64,000 nucleotides of DNA. It comes from Posidonia oceanica. Its lineage: Eukaryota; Streptophyta; Magnoliopsida; Alismatales; Posidoniaceae. Every line of letters starts with the position of its first letter. Positions within the stretch are counted from its first letter, which is position 1. The DNA lies in the NCBI GenBank assembly GCA_037176725.1, contig JAZBRS010000013.1, positions 12,961,001 through 13,025,000 on the forward strand. The letters are read 5' to 3'. The notes below the pieces were generated by a model that saw nothing but the letters and a program-made list of their open reading frames with translations, ran no database searches and was not told where the DNA came from. The translations under genes and the position numbers were made by a program. This document shows positions 11,286-23,006 of the stretch, piece after piece.

Positions 11286-13302
11286 ATGGAATATCATTAT
11301 CATGAAAATGTAGGTAGTCATGATTATAACTCAACCCAAGAGTCAGAGTACCCTCAAACTACAACCACACAAACACAATCTATAGGCACCAAAAAAACCT
11401 AAGAAACAAAGTTCATTGGTTTGAGAATATGTAACCTTAAATCCTACTGATGAAAATAGATACTATTGTAATTATTGTGATATAGGATACACTTGTTGTA
11501 GGAGTGGGGGTATAGGTCATATATTTAGGTATTTAATAAAATATATAGCTGCCTATAATAAAGATGATAACACAGATTTAAGACAATCTAAATTGCATGT
11601 AAGTTTTAGTTGAATAGTAAATTAGAAATATAGTATAGAAGAAGTAAAAGAAGATCTAACAAAATTTATAGTACAAGATGAACAACTATTTAATTTTTCT
11701 GAAAATAAAAGATTCGAAAGTTGTATACAAAATTATTTTAACCTACAATTTAAATGTCATTTTAGGAATACTACTAAAAATATAATTTATAAAACATTTA
11801 AAAAAGATAAATAATTTTTAATTAGAATGTTTTATAGTTTATTAGGTAAAATATCATTAACCTGTCATATTTAGACAGGTCCTGATAATTTTCCTTACTT
11901 ATGTTTAACTGCACATTTGATAAACATAGAATTTAATTTACAAAAAAGATTAATTCCTTTTAAACTTTTTGATTATCCACATATTGGAAAAACATTAGCA
12001 AATATTATAGAAAATATTACTAACGAATTTAAAATATATACTACAATTAATACAATATTTTTTGGTAATGCTTCTAATAATAATGTTGCAATAGGAATAT
12101 TAAAAAGAAATTTAAAGTCACTATTAAATAGCGATTTATTTCATTGTATGTGTTGTTGTTACATTTTAAATTTAATTGTACAAGAATGTATATATTGCAT
12201 TAGACCTTATATAGAAAATATAAGAGCAGATATTTTATTTATTAAAACATCATTTAAAAGATTTCAAGAATTAAGATATTTATGTGTAGAAAATGTTTAA
12301 AACTTAACAAATTTAAATTAGATATTCAACATAAATGGAATTCAACATATGATATGTTAACTTCATGTTTATTTTATAGTAACATAATTACAACATATTA
12401 TAATGAATATCTAATTATTTATTAATAATGACGATTGGCATAATGCTAGCATAATTCATACATTTTTAGAACTATTTTATATTACAACTAATCAATTATT
12501 TGGCCAATATTATCCTACTAGTTCTCTAGTTTTAGTTAATTTATTTAATATTACAAATACTTTTCAATAATATAGATCTTTCACAAAATTTGAAAATATT
12601 ATTGAAGTAATGGAAAAAATATATAATAATTATTGGGATGAGCCTCCAATGTGGGCATGCTTAGCATTAATCATGAATCTTAGGTATAAATTAGTTAATT
12701 GTATGGTACTTATAAATGATATTTTTAGTAACATGAATAAAAGTGATAAAATAGATGAATTTAATAATAGAATTAAGGAAACTTTATATGCATTATTTGA
12801 AGAATATGTTACAAATTATGGTGAAAGTAGTTCTAGTACACATACATCTAGTTTTGTAGGAACACATAATAGTAGTAGCAGTAGTTCATTTTGGATTAGA
12901 TTAAATAAGAAAAAAGGAAAATACGTAAAATCAACAACTAATAATGAATTGGAAAATTATTTAGAATGTGAGTTTACTCTTAGTGATCTTGAAATGTATA
13001 ACATTGATGTATTAAAGTGGTGGTCTAGTACTGTAGTTAGATTTCTTCTAATGTCTAGAATGATCAAAGATTTATTAACGATTCCGGCATTTACTGTAGC
13101 GTCGGAGTATACATTTTCTGCAAGTAAAAGAATTTTAAGCAATAGAATGTGTAAATTATCCAAAAAATCTATAGAAGTCTTCGTGTACTTGAAGGATTGA
13201 TACGATGCAATTGATCGTCTGTAAAACTTAAATTTAAACGACGAATTAGAGGATGATGAGACATTACCTTCAACAAAGATGGGAGTTTCTACTAATCATT
13301 AG
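11286..13302 (+). pseudogene. hAT transposase (BED zinc finger, RNase-H-like core, hAT dimerisation domain), broken
   Basis: hAT transposases cut and paste DNA using an RNase-H-like DDE core. The ATG at 11286 opens a short Gln/Thr-rich N-terminus that soon stops. A BED-type zinc finger follows at about 11440-11600 (CNYCDIGYTCC... then GHIFRYL), in a shifted frame. The catalytic half is recognisable at 11917-12300, where the CxxHxLNL-type motif appears as CCCYILNLIVQ. Stops occur at 12298 and around 12420. The last open part, 12610-13200, contains WDEPPMWACLALIMNLRYKL, a Ser-rich linker and the hAT C-terminal dimerisation domain (LKWW, then ASEYTFSASKRILSNRMCKL). The same frame resumes after a TGA and ends near 13302. 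Codon use is extremely AT-rich. It resembles Ac/RICESLEEPER-type proteins. Confidence 0.85.
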
Positions 13303-13674
13303 AGAATATGAATAGATTTTTTTGTAAAATTTTTAATTTATATTAATGTAATAATTGTAAATGTAAAAATGTAAAATGTTGAATATCTTATGTATTTTTC
13401 AAGTCTTTTATGTATACATCAATTATTTAATAATAAATAATTTTTAAAAAAAATGGCCTGATGGACTGATTCGGCCCACGACCCGGTCCAATGGTGGGTC
13501 ATGGACAGTGCCGGGCTGGAGTATTATAAAATCCGACTCAGCCTGGCCGGCTCAGGCTTGTCCGGGCCTTTTTTTTCGGGGCCGGTCCGATTTACATGTT
13601 TAAATATAGCATGATTCATTATTATTTTTATAGTCAACGTTTTAATTCAATGCTATTAATTCTAAATTTTTGTC

Positions 13675-14344
13675 AAGTAACTGATCCGAGAAAATGGTGT
13701 TGAAAAATAGGTTCAAAAATATATCTAATTTTCTATAATAAAATCTTATTTTCCAAGATTGAATCATAACAAATCAACACAAAATATGGTATATGCATAA
13801 GCATACCTGAATCAATGTTGAAAACTTGAGAAATCGCTCTTGATCACATGTAGAGGAGCTGATCTTTTAAACTACCACACGCCGCTTTCTTCTTTGCCTT
13901 TCTCAAGATGAGGTGAGAGAGAGGAGAGGCAAAAGTCTGGGATTTAGGGACCATGACCCTATATTTATGTAACTCTAAAATTTTACATATTTCCAATTCG
14001 ACCTATCAACAAATAGAAATATGTCCAAATGATCTCTATACATTAAACTCACGCTACTTAAAATGTCAATAGGCTCAATTCAAAATCAAATAGATCACTT
14101 TTAATGAGCTTAATCACAAAATAGCTAACAATACTTTAATTGGTTTTATATTAACTCAAATTTAATTGGATTTGAACCAACAATCTCCCACTTGAGCTAC
14201 ATTTAAAATTAACAATTAAAACATTAAAACCTTATGAGCTCAAAATGACTATTCAAACCAAGACATCTTTCACAATCTAGTCTATCAATTGTACCAACAT
14301 AACATCAAAGAGATTCTCATTACTATAAGCATAACTCAACCTAC
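13675..14344 (-). mobile_element. Ty1/copia remnant: 3' LTR and adjoining 3' non-coding part
   Basis: Read on the minus strand, a purine tract AAGTGGGAGAT (about 14186-14196) is followed by TGTTGG, the likely start of a 3' LTR that runs down to about 13675 and ends near TTTCTCGGATCA. The ~150 bp to 14344 would be the DNA between the pol stop and the purine tract. An Athila element begins at 14345. The coding part of the same copia element reappears on the far side at 29686. Confidence 0.6.
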
Positions 14345-15611
14345 TGATGTGGACGTTTTAATTAACCGCAATTGCACGACATAGAAGGTAGCATGTCGGC
14401 AAGTACGAGTCGATCTCACAAAGAAAAAAGTTTTAAAAATAATGATTAACTATCAATTATTGAACGAGTTTGGGAGAGTTGATGTTTAAAAGCTAAAACT
14501 AAACTATCAGACTGCAAACAAATTAATTAAAACCTAGGATTTCGAATCCATTCATATGAAGTTGAGAATACATTATTAAATATACTCTATCTCTTGTTTT
14601 AGATCTCAATATTTGATTAAATAATTTTTACCCTAACAAACAAAAACTATATGCAATGCATTATAGAATATCAAGTAAGGAATAAAAATATATAGAGTCA
14701 AATAAATCAAATGATATATGATAGAGCCGATATCATATACATGTCTCTCAATTCATTCTTTCTTAAGCATAGGCTAAAAAGACTAATTCAATATTAGCCT
14801 ATAAATGTTTATCGAATGATAATCGATTTATGTAATACACATCCGGTCTACATAATCATAGCAACAAAGCACAAGAGAAGAAAAATAAACTTAATCATAA
14901 CATCTCAATTCACATGAACTTCATCTCAACCCTAGAACTAAAAACTTAGCTACTCATGAGGATACAGAAAATAAAAATTCAAATAAAGGATATGAAAAAA
15001 GACATAATTGAAGAGAAGAACAATTTTATTGATAGAACCTGAGATTACAAATAGAGAAACACTTGAAGTTCTTCCACAGCAACAGAGAGAAAGTCTAAGC
15101 TTAGAAGGTGGAAGATGATCTCTTAGATCTATAACATAGGTCTTTTTATAGACTTACATAAGCTTCCTTACGTCAGAGACAAATCCGATTTCAACACTTG
15201 AATTTTAATTCAAATATAAGATATTTTCAACTGAAAATGGTAACGACTGAAGAATGGGTCAAAAATATCCTCCACGGACGCTTGGGAGATGCTCTTTGCA
15301 CAATCGGGAGCTTGGGAGGCATTCACGTCAGTCGAGATTTTATCTGACTTGTTTCATTCTTTAGCTGATATTTATCCAAGTATTGACGCACGTGGAAAAT
15401 ATGAATTTGAGTTCTCAACGTAGCTCCACAAATTTTTCATACAAAATTCTTGTCTTTTTTGGCACATTTATTTTTTTCCCTCCTTTTTCTAAATTCTTTT
15501 TAAGTCCGCAGGTTCCTGCAAAATTTACACAAAACACCTCGAGTAGCATTATTTATATACATTAATTAATAATTATAGGGAATAAAATTTATATAAATTA
15601 TGAATTTATCA
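14345..15611 (-). repeat. 3' LTR of the Athila element
   Basis: It pairs with 28418-29685. On the minus strand it begins TGATAAATTCATAATT and ends CGTCCACATCA. A TATA-like TATAAAAAGA lies at 15141-15150 (minus strand). Just outside, at 15612-15655 on the minus strand, is the Athila-type GCTCGAGGATTAGC block with a degenerate purine tract. Confidence 0.9.
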
Positions 15612-16955
15612 AACACCTCTATAACTATCTTTTGCTAATCCTCGAGCAAAATTGACTCTAGCCTAACATAAAAAAACTAGAAAATCCTAACTCACTTTCG
15701 CAGGAATTGCAATTACACTTAGTATGTGCAACAAGCCTTTAAACCCCTAGGTTGTCTTAGTGGACGAGTGGTATCTCATGAGGGTTTGAAGCAGATCTAC
15801 CCACAAAATCTCAGAAGAACAAGAAAAAAGAATAATGAAAGTGAAAAATAAAGAAAATGAAAAATCTACAATATCCATATTAACCGACTCAACTAAAAAG
15901 ATTCAAAGTTCCCGAGTGTCTTAATCCTTCAATTTAACCTTTGTTGAGAATCCTCATTTTGTCAGCATAGAGACTCCGTCTTATTTTTCACATCATCATC
16001 TTAAAAATTACTCATATGTACAATATGTTTGTGAAATAGACCTTAGCAAGGATTTTCAAATCCAATTTTATCACATTAGTAATTATATTTCATTGAGCTG
16101 TGTGTTGCTTTCTTAAACTTTATTCATAGCTATCCATTTAGCAAGCTTTAGGTCAGTAGATCACAAATCAAACAGTTTTAGGTCACTAGATGTGAACACT
16201 AAGGACTTAATTACTCGAGTAGTTAAGGTCTCAAAGACAATGCTTTTTTTTTTCCTTTTATCCTTCAATCACATTTTTACGTGAATATCAATGCTTACTG
16301 AGGCACGATACCCAGTTACTCAGTGATTATTAGATTTTTTTTAATTGCTAAGGTGTTTCAGGTCTTTCTGTATTCTCCACAGCTAATGCCTAGAATGACA
16401 GTGCAGTATAAGTTACATATAAGTTATGAATATTTCAGATGATGTTATTTTTCAGATTTTGTCTCTATTCTTTGAATCATAGGGTTTTCAATTACTCAGT
16501 CTTACATTTGAACTTTAAACACAGTGTTACTAATTCACTCCTAATTGATTAGACTAATGAGGATAGTTCCTAATTTTTTCCTTTTAAAAAAAAAATAAAG
16601 TCAACCAATAAAAAAACAGCTTTTTGCTTCTTTTTTGAAGAAAAATACAACAATGAGAAGATACAAAGAAGACTCTAACTAAGGAAATTAAAAGAGACAC
16701 AGAAAAGATTCCTCCCACACCTAAACCATGTATTGTCCTCAACGTATACAATAAATGATATGATCAATGAAATAAAATTAAAATTAGAATAATGATACCT
16801 GATTTGGGATGAAGTTCTTCTACTGCTAAGAAAAAAAAAGTTATGTACAAATTATACATATTTACATTCTAAGTTCAAGACACTAAACGGCTCACATCCT
16901 TCTTCACCCAGTTGGTCTACAAGAGCTGGACCTTCTCAAATCCTCTAACTCAGTT
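15612..16955 (-). other. 3' non-coding region of the Athila element
   Basis: AT-rich DNA between the env-like remnant and the 3' LTR. I see no reading frame in it. Several runs of TTTT/AAAA and a degenerate purine tract next to the LTR are the only notable features. Confidence 0.5.
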
Positions 16956-17690
16956 CTAGTCTACCTTACCTTTCCACCCTCTGAGTTGACTGATGTACCT
17001 TTGCATTCCCTCCCATACATGATGGTTGAAATCATTCTGAGAAATAAATGGAGGGTCATCAGTCCAAAAAGTGTATTTCTCCTCATTCTTACCAAGGAAT
17101 GACTCAACTCTAATAATGTGCTCCTGAAGCATATGAGGCTCCCATGATATACGAACAGTCAACTTATAAGAGTTAGTCACTGTTTCTACAACTGTCATCT
17201 CTCGTCATTCTTGATATTCAAATGCAAATTGATCAGGTGACAAAAAAGTCTTAACTACATCAGTGATTAAAATAGCTAAGGGTAAAGTTGCATTTCTTCT
17301 CGTTCTCTTCACATGAGCAATTGATTTAAATAATCTATGACAGAGGCAGATCCTACAATCCCTAGTCATTATCATATAAATTACGTGAAGTATAGGAATA
17401 TAAAAGGATGAAATGTGGAATCCCCCTAAAATGTTGTTCTGGACCCACTTATAAGTTGTGTACACATTTTCATACATGGTGACCCCTCTAATTCCCCCAT
17501 CTGAGGCAATAGAGCAGTTAGGTCCCATGTGTGACAAATAGTGTCTTAAATCCTCTATGGGTAAATTTACAGGAGATATGGGGATTCCCGTGACTTGAGA
17601 AATTAGTTCTAGGTTTACTTCAACATTAATTCCATGCCAAACTAAGTAATTTACTTCTCTATCTTGATGAATATTACTCCAATTAAAATA
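16956..17690 (-). pseudogene. Env-like / putative plant transposon protein region of Athila, broken
   Basis: Two consecutive minus-strand frames (17205-17537 and 16956-17198), plus an extension to about 17690, encode a protein in the place where Athila elements carry an extra ORF between integrase and the 3' LTR. It starts near a W-H-G-I-N-V motif and includes SHMGPNCSIASDGGI and a lysine/arginine patch (HVKRTRRNATLP). These resemble the 'putative plant transposon protein' family of Athila and Sirevirus extra ORFs. A TAG separates the two frames. Its upstream part has been displaced or lost by the insertion starting at 17707. The function of such proteins is not established. Confidence 0.55.
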
Positions 17691-18489
17691 ATTATAAATT
17701 TTAATGTAACGACCCCTTAGTTGTTACCACTCTCTCCTAGCTATTTTTTTCTCTTTTCTATCAATTACACTATTTCTACAATAAATCTAAGTAAATATTA
17801 TAGGCATGATTAATTAAAAATAAAACTAAATATCACACTCACCAGAACCCTTGATGTGTGACAGCGTGACTTCTTTCTATATGCACTAGTAAGATCAACA
17901 ACTCCTAACCCTGTACCTGCGAAAAACACCAAACAAACACACACGAGTGACTATTGAAAGGTCACCTAGCACACACCCCACATAAATACACACAAACAAC
18001 TTGGCTAACACAGTCGAGAAAACAGACGTAACCACGCCACAAGCAACACAACTCCGGCATCTCTCCTGGATGCCGCAACACCATAAAACAACGCAAGCCT
18101 CGGAACTCAAGTCGGAAAGAAACCAACTCTAGAATCACACTAAAGTCAAAAAACTCAGACATCCCTCCTAGATGCTAGAAAGCCTCAACAGGGCAATCCT
18201 CTATTGCCAGTAAGCAACAAATCTTTAAAATATGTCTTTGAAAACATTTTCTTTTATTTCTTTCTAAAACCACATGCATGGTTTTCAAAAACTCGATACA
18301 TACTTGAAATTGCTACACTTTCCAAATCAAGTCTAAAACCACTCACACAAGAGCACCACATCAAATGCAGAGCCTCTGCTCATAACCATGTAAAACCATA
18401 TCTTAGAAACCAGCTTGAAACCAAGTTTTAAAACCACAGCTCTACACAGAAACAACCACAAATAAGTTTTGGCTACAAGTAGCCGCCAA

Positions 18490-18889
18490 GGACTCTAACC
18501 CCGATCCCACTGCACTGCCACGAATAGTTGCAACCATCCGTCCCGAAGTCCAACTTCTAAGAAGGACCTCTCAGGCGTTAAGCAACCAACACTGGCCTTA
18601 AGCAGCCACTAGGGACTCGAACCCCGATCCCACTGCACTGCCGCAGAAGACCACCCCGTGCAGAAGTCTGTCCGCCTCGGACACTCAGCCCTCAAAGTCT
18701 CTATATAACCGTATGGGGTACATCCACCGGCGTCCCTAGTGCTCGAGTGCCCCAGGGATTCTAACCCTGGACCCAGCCAGCATCGCACCCAGGTACCCTG
18801 GGGACTCGAACCATGGACCCTGCAATGTACCCAAGTCTCAGGGACTCGAACTCCGGACCCCCCAGCAGCACGTCTAGGGGACTCGAACC
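18490..18889 (-). repeat. Cluster of tRNA T-arm / B-box-like motifs
   Basis: On the minus strand GGTTCGAGTCC, which fits the RNA polymerase III B-box consensus, occurs exactly at 18613-18623, 18802-18812 and 18879-18889. One-base variants lie at 18490-18500, 18756-18766 and 18842-18852. Several are preceded by GTGGGATCGG. No complete tRNA fold or anticodon arm is present. The matching part of the plus-strand copy (59450-59800) keeps the surrounding framework, including GTGGCAGTGCAG, but not the motif. Confidence 0.75.
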
Positions 18890-20901
18890 CCCGATCCCAC
18901 TAGGAAAAACTTGACAACCACGACCTCAGACTCGCACCTAACTTTCCGAAGGTCTTAAACACCCCTGGTTCGCCGGTACACTCCTACGGCTACGTGGCAC
19001 TACCAAATCTCGGTCTCAGTTCCCGGAACGTCCACGGTATCATGCCCAGCTACACAGAGGTCTGATACCCCCTAGGTCCGCTGCCACGATATCGCCACAT
19101 CCAGTCAGCACCTCAACCCTCGAGTCTAAGCTTAGTTAGTCGTGCTTGACCACCTAGGAGTCTCACACTCCCTGGTCCAATACGACCCCAAACCTATTGG
19201 CTCTGGAATCTCATCATCGGACGTCACACCTAGCTACACAGAAGTATCATATCCCCTGGGTCTGTTGCCGTGATTTTCCTCGGCTTCTTGATTCCCGGAT
19301 CTCAACTTTAGATTTGTGCTCAACTTCTCCAAAGGTCTCATACCCCTTCGGTTCGCTAGCATAATCCTACAATCTCTTGGTCTCCACAAACAGAAAACAC
19401 TAGAAAACACTTTCCAAAATCTTTTGCAAACTGATGCATTTTTTTCTCCAAAACTCTTTTGAAAATCTTTTCGAAAAGCATTGCAAAACATCGAGCAAAA
19501 CACTGCACATAGAAAACACAACGAAAACCACAAGCTCTGAACTACTTATCCAAATCCTTTGAAAACCACTTTTCCAAGAACATCCATATCCTTCCAAAAT
19601 CATTTGAAAACTACAAAACCCCAAACAGGAACAATACCTTCTGGGTATAAACTCCACCTAGAAGAACCACTCACAAACTAGAACAATGGTCTTGAAGTTT
19701 CATGTAACTTACAAAACCGCACAACAATACAAACCACACCCAAAACTCTAAGTTTTGGTGCGAAAGTGTAAGTTGCCTACTAGCCTGTGTCTTATACGAA
19801 ACACAGCCAGCTCAGTGTCAAACACCTAAACAGTGCTACTGAATACTCAATTCAGTGCACCACACCCAAACCAAACCAAATTCTAATCCTAGGGTTAAAT
19901 ATGAATACTATTGTCCATCTAAACTATTAAGGGAAAACCTTAGTATCTCTAAATCTTATAGTCTTTTATATCAACTACAACACATGTGAAATCTTGCTCA
20001 TTTATTTTAAGTATTCCTTAGAATCATTTTAATGATTTTTCCAATCATTATTATGCCATAATGTTACCTACTAGATTAATACAACATTAACTACAATTAA
20101 AACATAATTAAATTATCCTAAAACCAACCCAAAACGCATTAAAACAGGGTCTGCCTGACCCAAAATGCAGAACTAACCTGTGAGGCCAAACCGGGAGCCA
20201 ATCTGTAGAACCAATTCGCGGAAGACTCCAAAAATCCAGAGTAGACAGCTTCATAGGAACCCAAAACGATCACCCTAATTGGGACTTGCAACTGGTCCTT
20301 GCACAAGCATTCAAAAATTGCAAACCACATATCAAAACGAAGATCTCTAGACGATCTACCCATCGAGATAAAAATCATGAAGATCCGATGTGTAGAACTC
20401 GAGATATTACAATCCAAAGCTCACAGATACTATGCACGACACTATTCATCTGCGAGTTGGACAAACAACACCGATTTCACCACACACATCCAAAAATAAC
20501 AACCAATATACCAAAATGAAGATCTAGAGATGATCTATCATTTAGAATAAGAATCACAGAGATTGGATGCGTGTAGCTCGAGAAAACCCAAATCAAAGCT
20601 TACATATTCACTGTGCACCCGAGTGAATAAATACGCCATTAAACCCCATAAAATCTACCATAAATTCTTCAAAAATCCTCCAAAGCATTCATACAACAAA
20701 ATCCACACTATCATGCTCCTATCATCAATTCCAACATAAAGAAAATGAAGATTTACAGAGTGTGTACCATTCACCGACAACGACCGCGTGACGCGACAAA
20801 GACAGCAGTGCATCCCCTCTTCTCCTTCCCCTCCTCTCTCCTGTCTCCCTTCCTCACCTCTCTTCCCTATTTATCATTCACATGTTGGCTTGCTGAGGAA
20901 G

Positions 20902-21395
20902 TAGGCCTGTAAATGGAGAGGGTATTTACCCGCAACCTGCCTCGACCCACCCTGTTTTATACAGGTAAGGGTTAAAATATTTTTATCCTATTACCCATTT
21001 ACCCGTCACCCGCTTTACCCGTGTTCTTATACGGTAAGGGTAAAGGTTACCATCTACCCGACTACCCACCACCCGTTTACCCGTGGTGTAAGGGTTATTA
21101 TGGTACAATTACCTTAACTATATAAATATGAGATATATTATAAATATCTCTCTCTAAACATTCTTTTTTATATATACGTTTGTATGCTTAAACATTCTTT
21201 TTTTTCTTAAACATAAATCTACCCAATTACCCGTTTACCTTACCCGTTCTATATCCTACCATGGGTAAGGGGGCGGGTAAGGGTAGAAACTTAGAGAATG
21301 CGGGTCTATACCCGCCCTGTTACCTGTTAAAATTTAAAAAGTAAAGGTATGGGTAAGGCTATACCCGCTCCATATCCGTCCCGTTTACAGGCCTA
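20902..21395. mobile_element. hAT-type MITE
   Basis: The 15-bp terminal inverted repeats TAGGCCTGTAAATGG and CCGTTTACAGGCCTA differ at one position. They are flanked by 8-bp duplications TGAGGAAG (20894-20901) and CGAGGAAG (21396-21403), 7 of 8 identical. An 8-bp duplication is the hAT hallmark. The interior is packed with TACCCG / CGGGTA subterminal motifs and has no coding capacity. The corresponding place in the plus-strand copy of the host repeat lacks it, which supports an insertion. Confidence 0.88.
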
Positions 21396-21829
21396 CGAGG
21401 AAGGAATCGAAGATCCTCAGATCCAAAAATCCCTCTCAAATCCAGGTCCAAAATACTGAACTTTTCGCGCCAGCAATACGTGCTAGCAAAACGCGGAAGC
21501 AACCTGCGACAGGAAACAGCGGTAGCAACACGCGCATGCAATACGCAGCTAACACAGAAATCTAGATTAAGTATCTGGCTTAAAATGCTGCCTCCAGATC
21601 TGGGTTGTTATAATCAATTTCACCTTGCACTTGTTAAGAATAGTTCCTAGATTCTTCTTCTTCTTTATTTATTTATTTATTTTATTTTTACTTTTTGAAT
21701 CAAGAGGTTGAAATAAGTCAAATTTATATACATAAACATGTAAGACTTAACTGTGTACATATTTACAAAATATTTCCACAACTTACCCAAGATATAGAGG
21801 ATCAGGAAGAACCATATTCTCACATTCCT

Positions 21830-22824
21830 TTTTAGTGGGTAATTCTAAAAATAATTTTAAACGTTGACTATTGACCTTGAAAAATTTCACCGTTCTTTGG
21901 ATTTTCAACTTCTACAGTTCCATGAGGATATACAACTTTTACCACATAAGGTCTGGTCCACCTGGACCTTAATTTTCCTGGAAATAAATGAAGTCTTGAG
22001 TTATATAGGAGGACCTTTTGACCAACAGAGAATGATTTTCTAAGAATCGCTTTATCACAAAAAATCTTGGTCTTCTCCTTGTAAATCTTAGAGCTATTAT
22101 ATGCTTCATTTCATAACTCTTCTAACTCATTTAGTTGCCATTTCCTCTAGACTCCAGTTGTGGTTGAATCTAAGTTCAATTGTTTTATGGCCCATAATGC
22201 ACAATGTTCTAATTCGACTAGCAAGTGGCATGTTTTTCCAAATACAAGCTGATATGAAGACATTTCGAAATTGATCTTAAATGCGGTCCGATGGACCCAT
22301 AATGTATCATTTAATCTCTTAGACCAATCATTTCTATTTGGCTTATCAATTTTCTCCCAAATTTACTTGATTTGCCAATTAGATACCTCCACTTGGCCAC
22401 TCATTTGAGGATGATACGGAGTTACAAGTTTATAGGTGATAGAATACTTTTTTATCAAGGCTTCAAATAATCGGTTATAAAAATGTGTGCCGCTACCACT
22501 AATGATGGCTCGTGGCATACCAAACCTAGAAAAAATATGTGATTTTAAAAATTCAATAACGACCTTGTTGTCATTGGATTTACATGGTACAACCTCTATC
22601 CATTTGGACACATAATTAATCGCCACTAAAATGTATAAATAGCCATGAGAATTAGGAAATTGGTCCATAAAATAAATCCCCCACACATCAAAAATCTCCA
22701 CTTCCAATATGGATTGTAATAGCATCATTTTCATTCTTGTGATCTTACCCAACTGTTGACACCTATTACAACTCTTACAGTATTCGTACACATCCTTAAA
22801 AATGTGAGCCAGTAAAATCCACAT
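21830..22824 (-). pseudogene. Athila integrase, catalytically dead
   Basis: Integrase joins the cDNA to chromosomal DNA. The frame 22824-22363 contains the zinc-binding remnant (Y-C-K-S-C-N-R-C), the core and a GQVEVSNWQIK block. Down to about 21830 the rest is still readable with stops, including VHRTAFK and a C-terminal basic part. In the core the positions normally occupied by the first two catalytic aspartates are replaced: the usual GIDFMG block reads GIYFMD, and the usual S-D-x-G-T-H-F reads SGSGTHF. The conserved Glu (GQVEV) remains. Two of three DDE residues are thus lost. It lies next to RNase H upstream and the displaced env-like region downstream. Confidence 0.88.
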
Positions 22825-23006
22825 TGAAGCACCTTGGTAGCTGTCTTCTTGGGTCCAAAATGACCTCCTTAAGTTTGATTATGGCAAAAAGATAAACCAC
22901 TCCTAACTTCTTGATCTGGAATGCATCTCTTAACGATCTGGTCAGGACAGTACTTAAAAAGATACGGATCATCCCAATGGAAGAACTTGACTTGGGACAT
23001 GAATTT

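Larger units (their letters stand above)
10640..13605 (+). mobile_element. hAT-superfamily DNA transposon, decayed
   Basis: About 3 kb bounded by GC-rich subterminal regions in otherwise very AT-rich DNA. The left one (about 10640-10790) is full of GGGTCGG, GGGCCCG and GGCCTGGCC blocks. The right one (about 13455-13600) has matching CGGCCCACGACCCGG, GGCCGG and CCGGGCC blocks and ends in a CCGATTTACATG sequence typical of Ac-like hAT ends. Between them lie a TATA box and a hAT transposase reading frame. The exact terminal repeats and the 8-bp duplication could not be fixed. Confidence 0.75.
17707..21612 (-). repeat. 3.9-kb LTR-like repeat, minus-strand copy (probable solo LTR)
   Basis: On the minus strand it begins TATAACAACC and ends GGTCGTTACA, short inverted ends typical of an LTR. 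The plus-strand copy (30562-33018 plus 59337-60614) begins TGTAACGACC and is similar throughout. A TATA-like TTATATAGAGA lies near 18700 on the minus strand. There is no coding capacity, primer site or purine tract beside it. The 5 bases on each side (TTTAA and ATCAA) match at 3 of 5, so a decayed target duplication is possible. It is inserted in the Athila env-like/integrase interval and carries a 494-bp hAT-type MITE. The parent family is unknown to me. Confidence 0.75.

Noticed and set aside
18490..18889. tRNA genes
   Set aside because: Only T-arm-like motifs are present; no acceptor pairing, anticodon arm or CCA-end context could be found.
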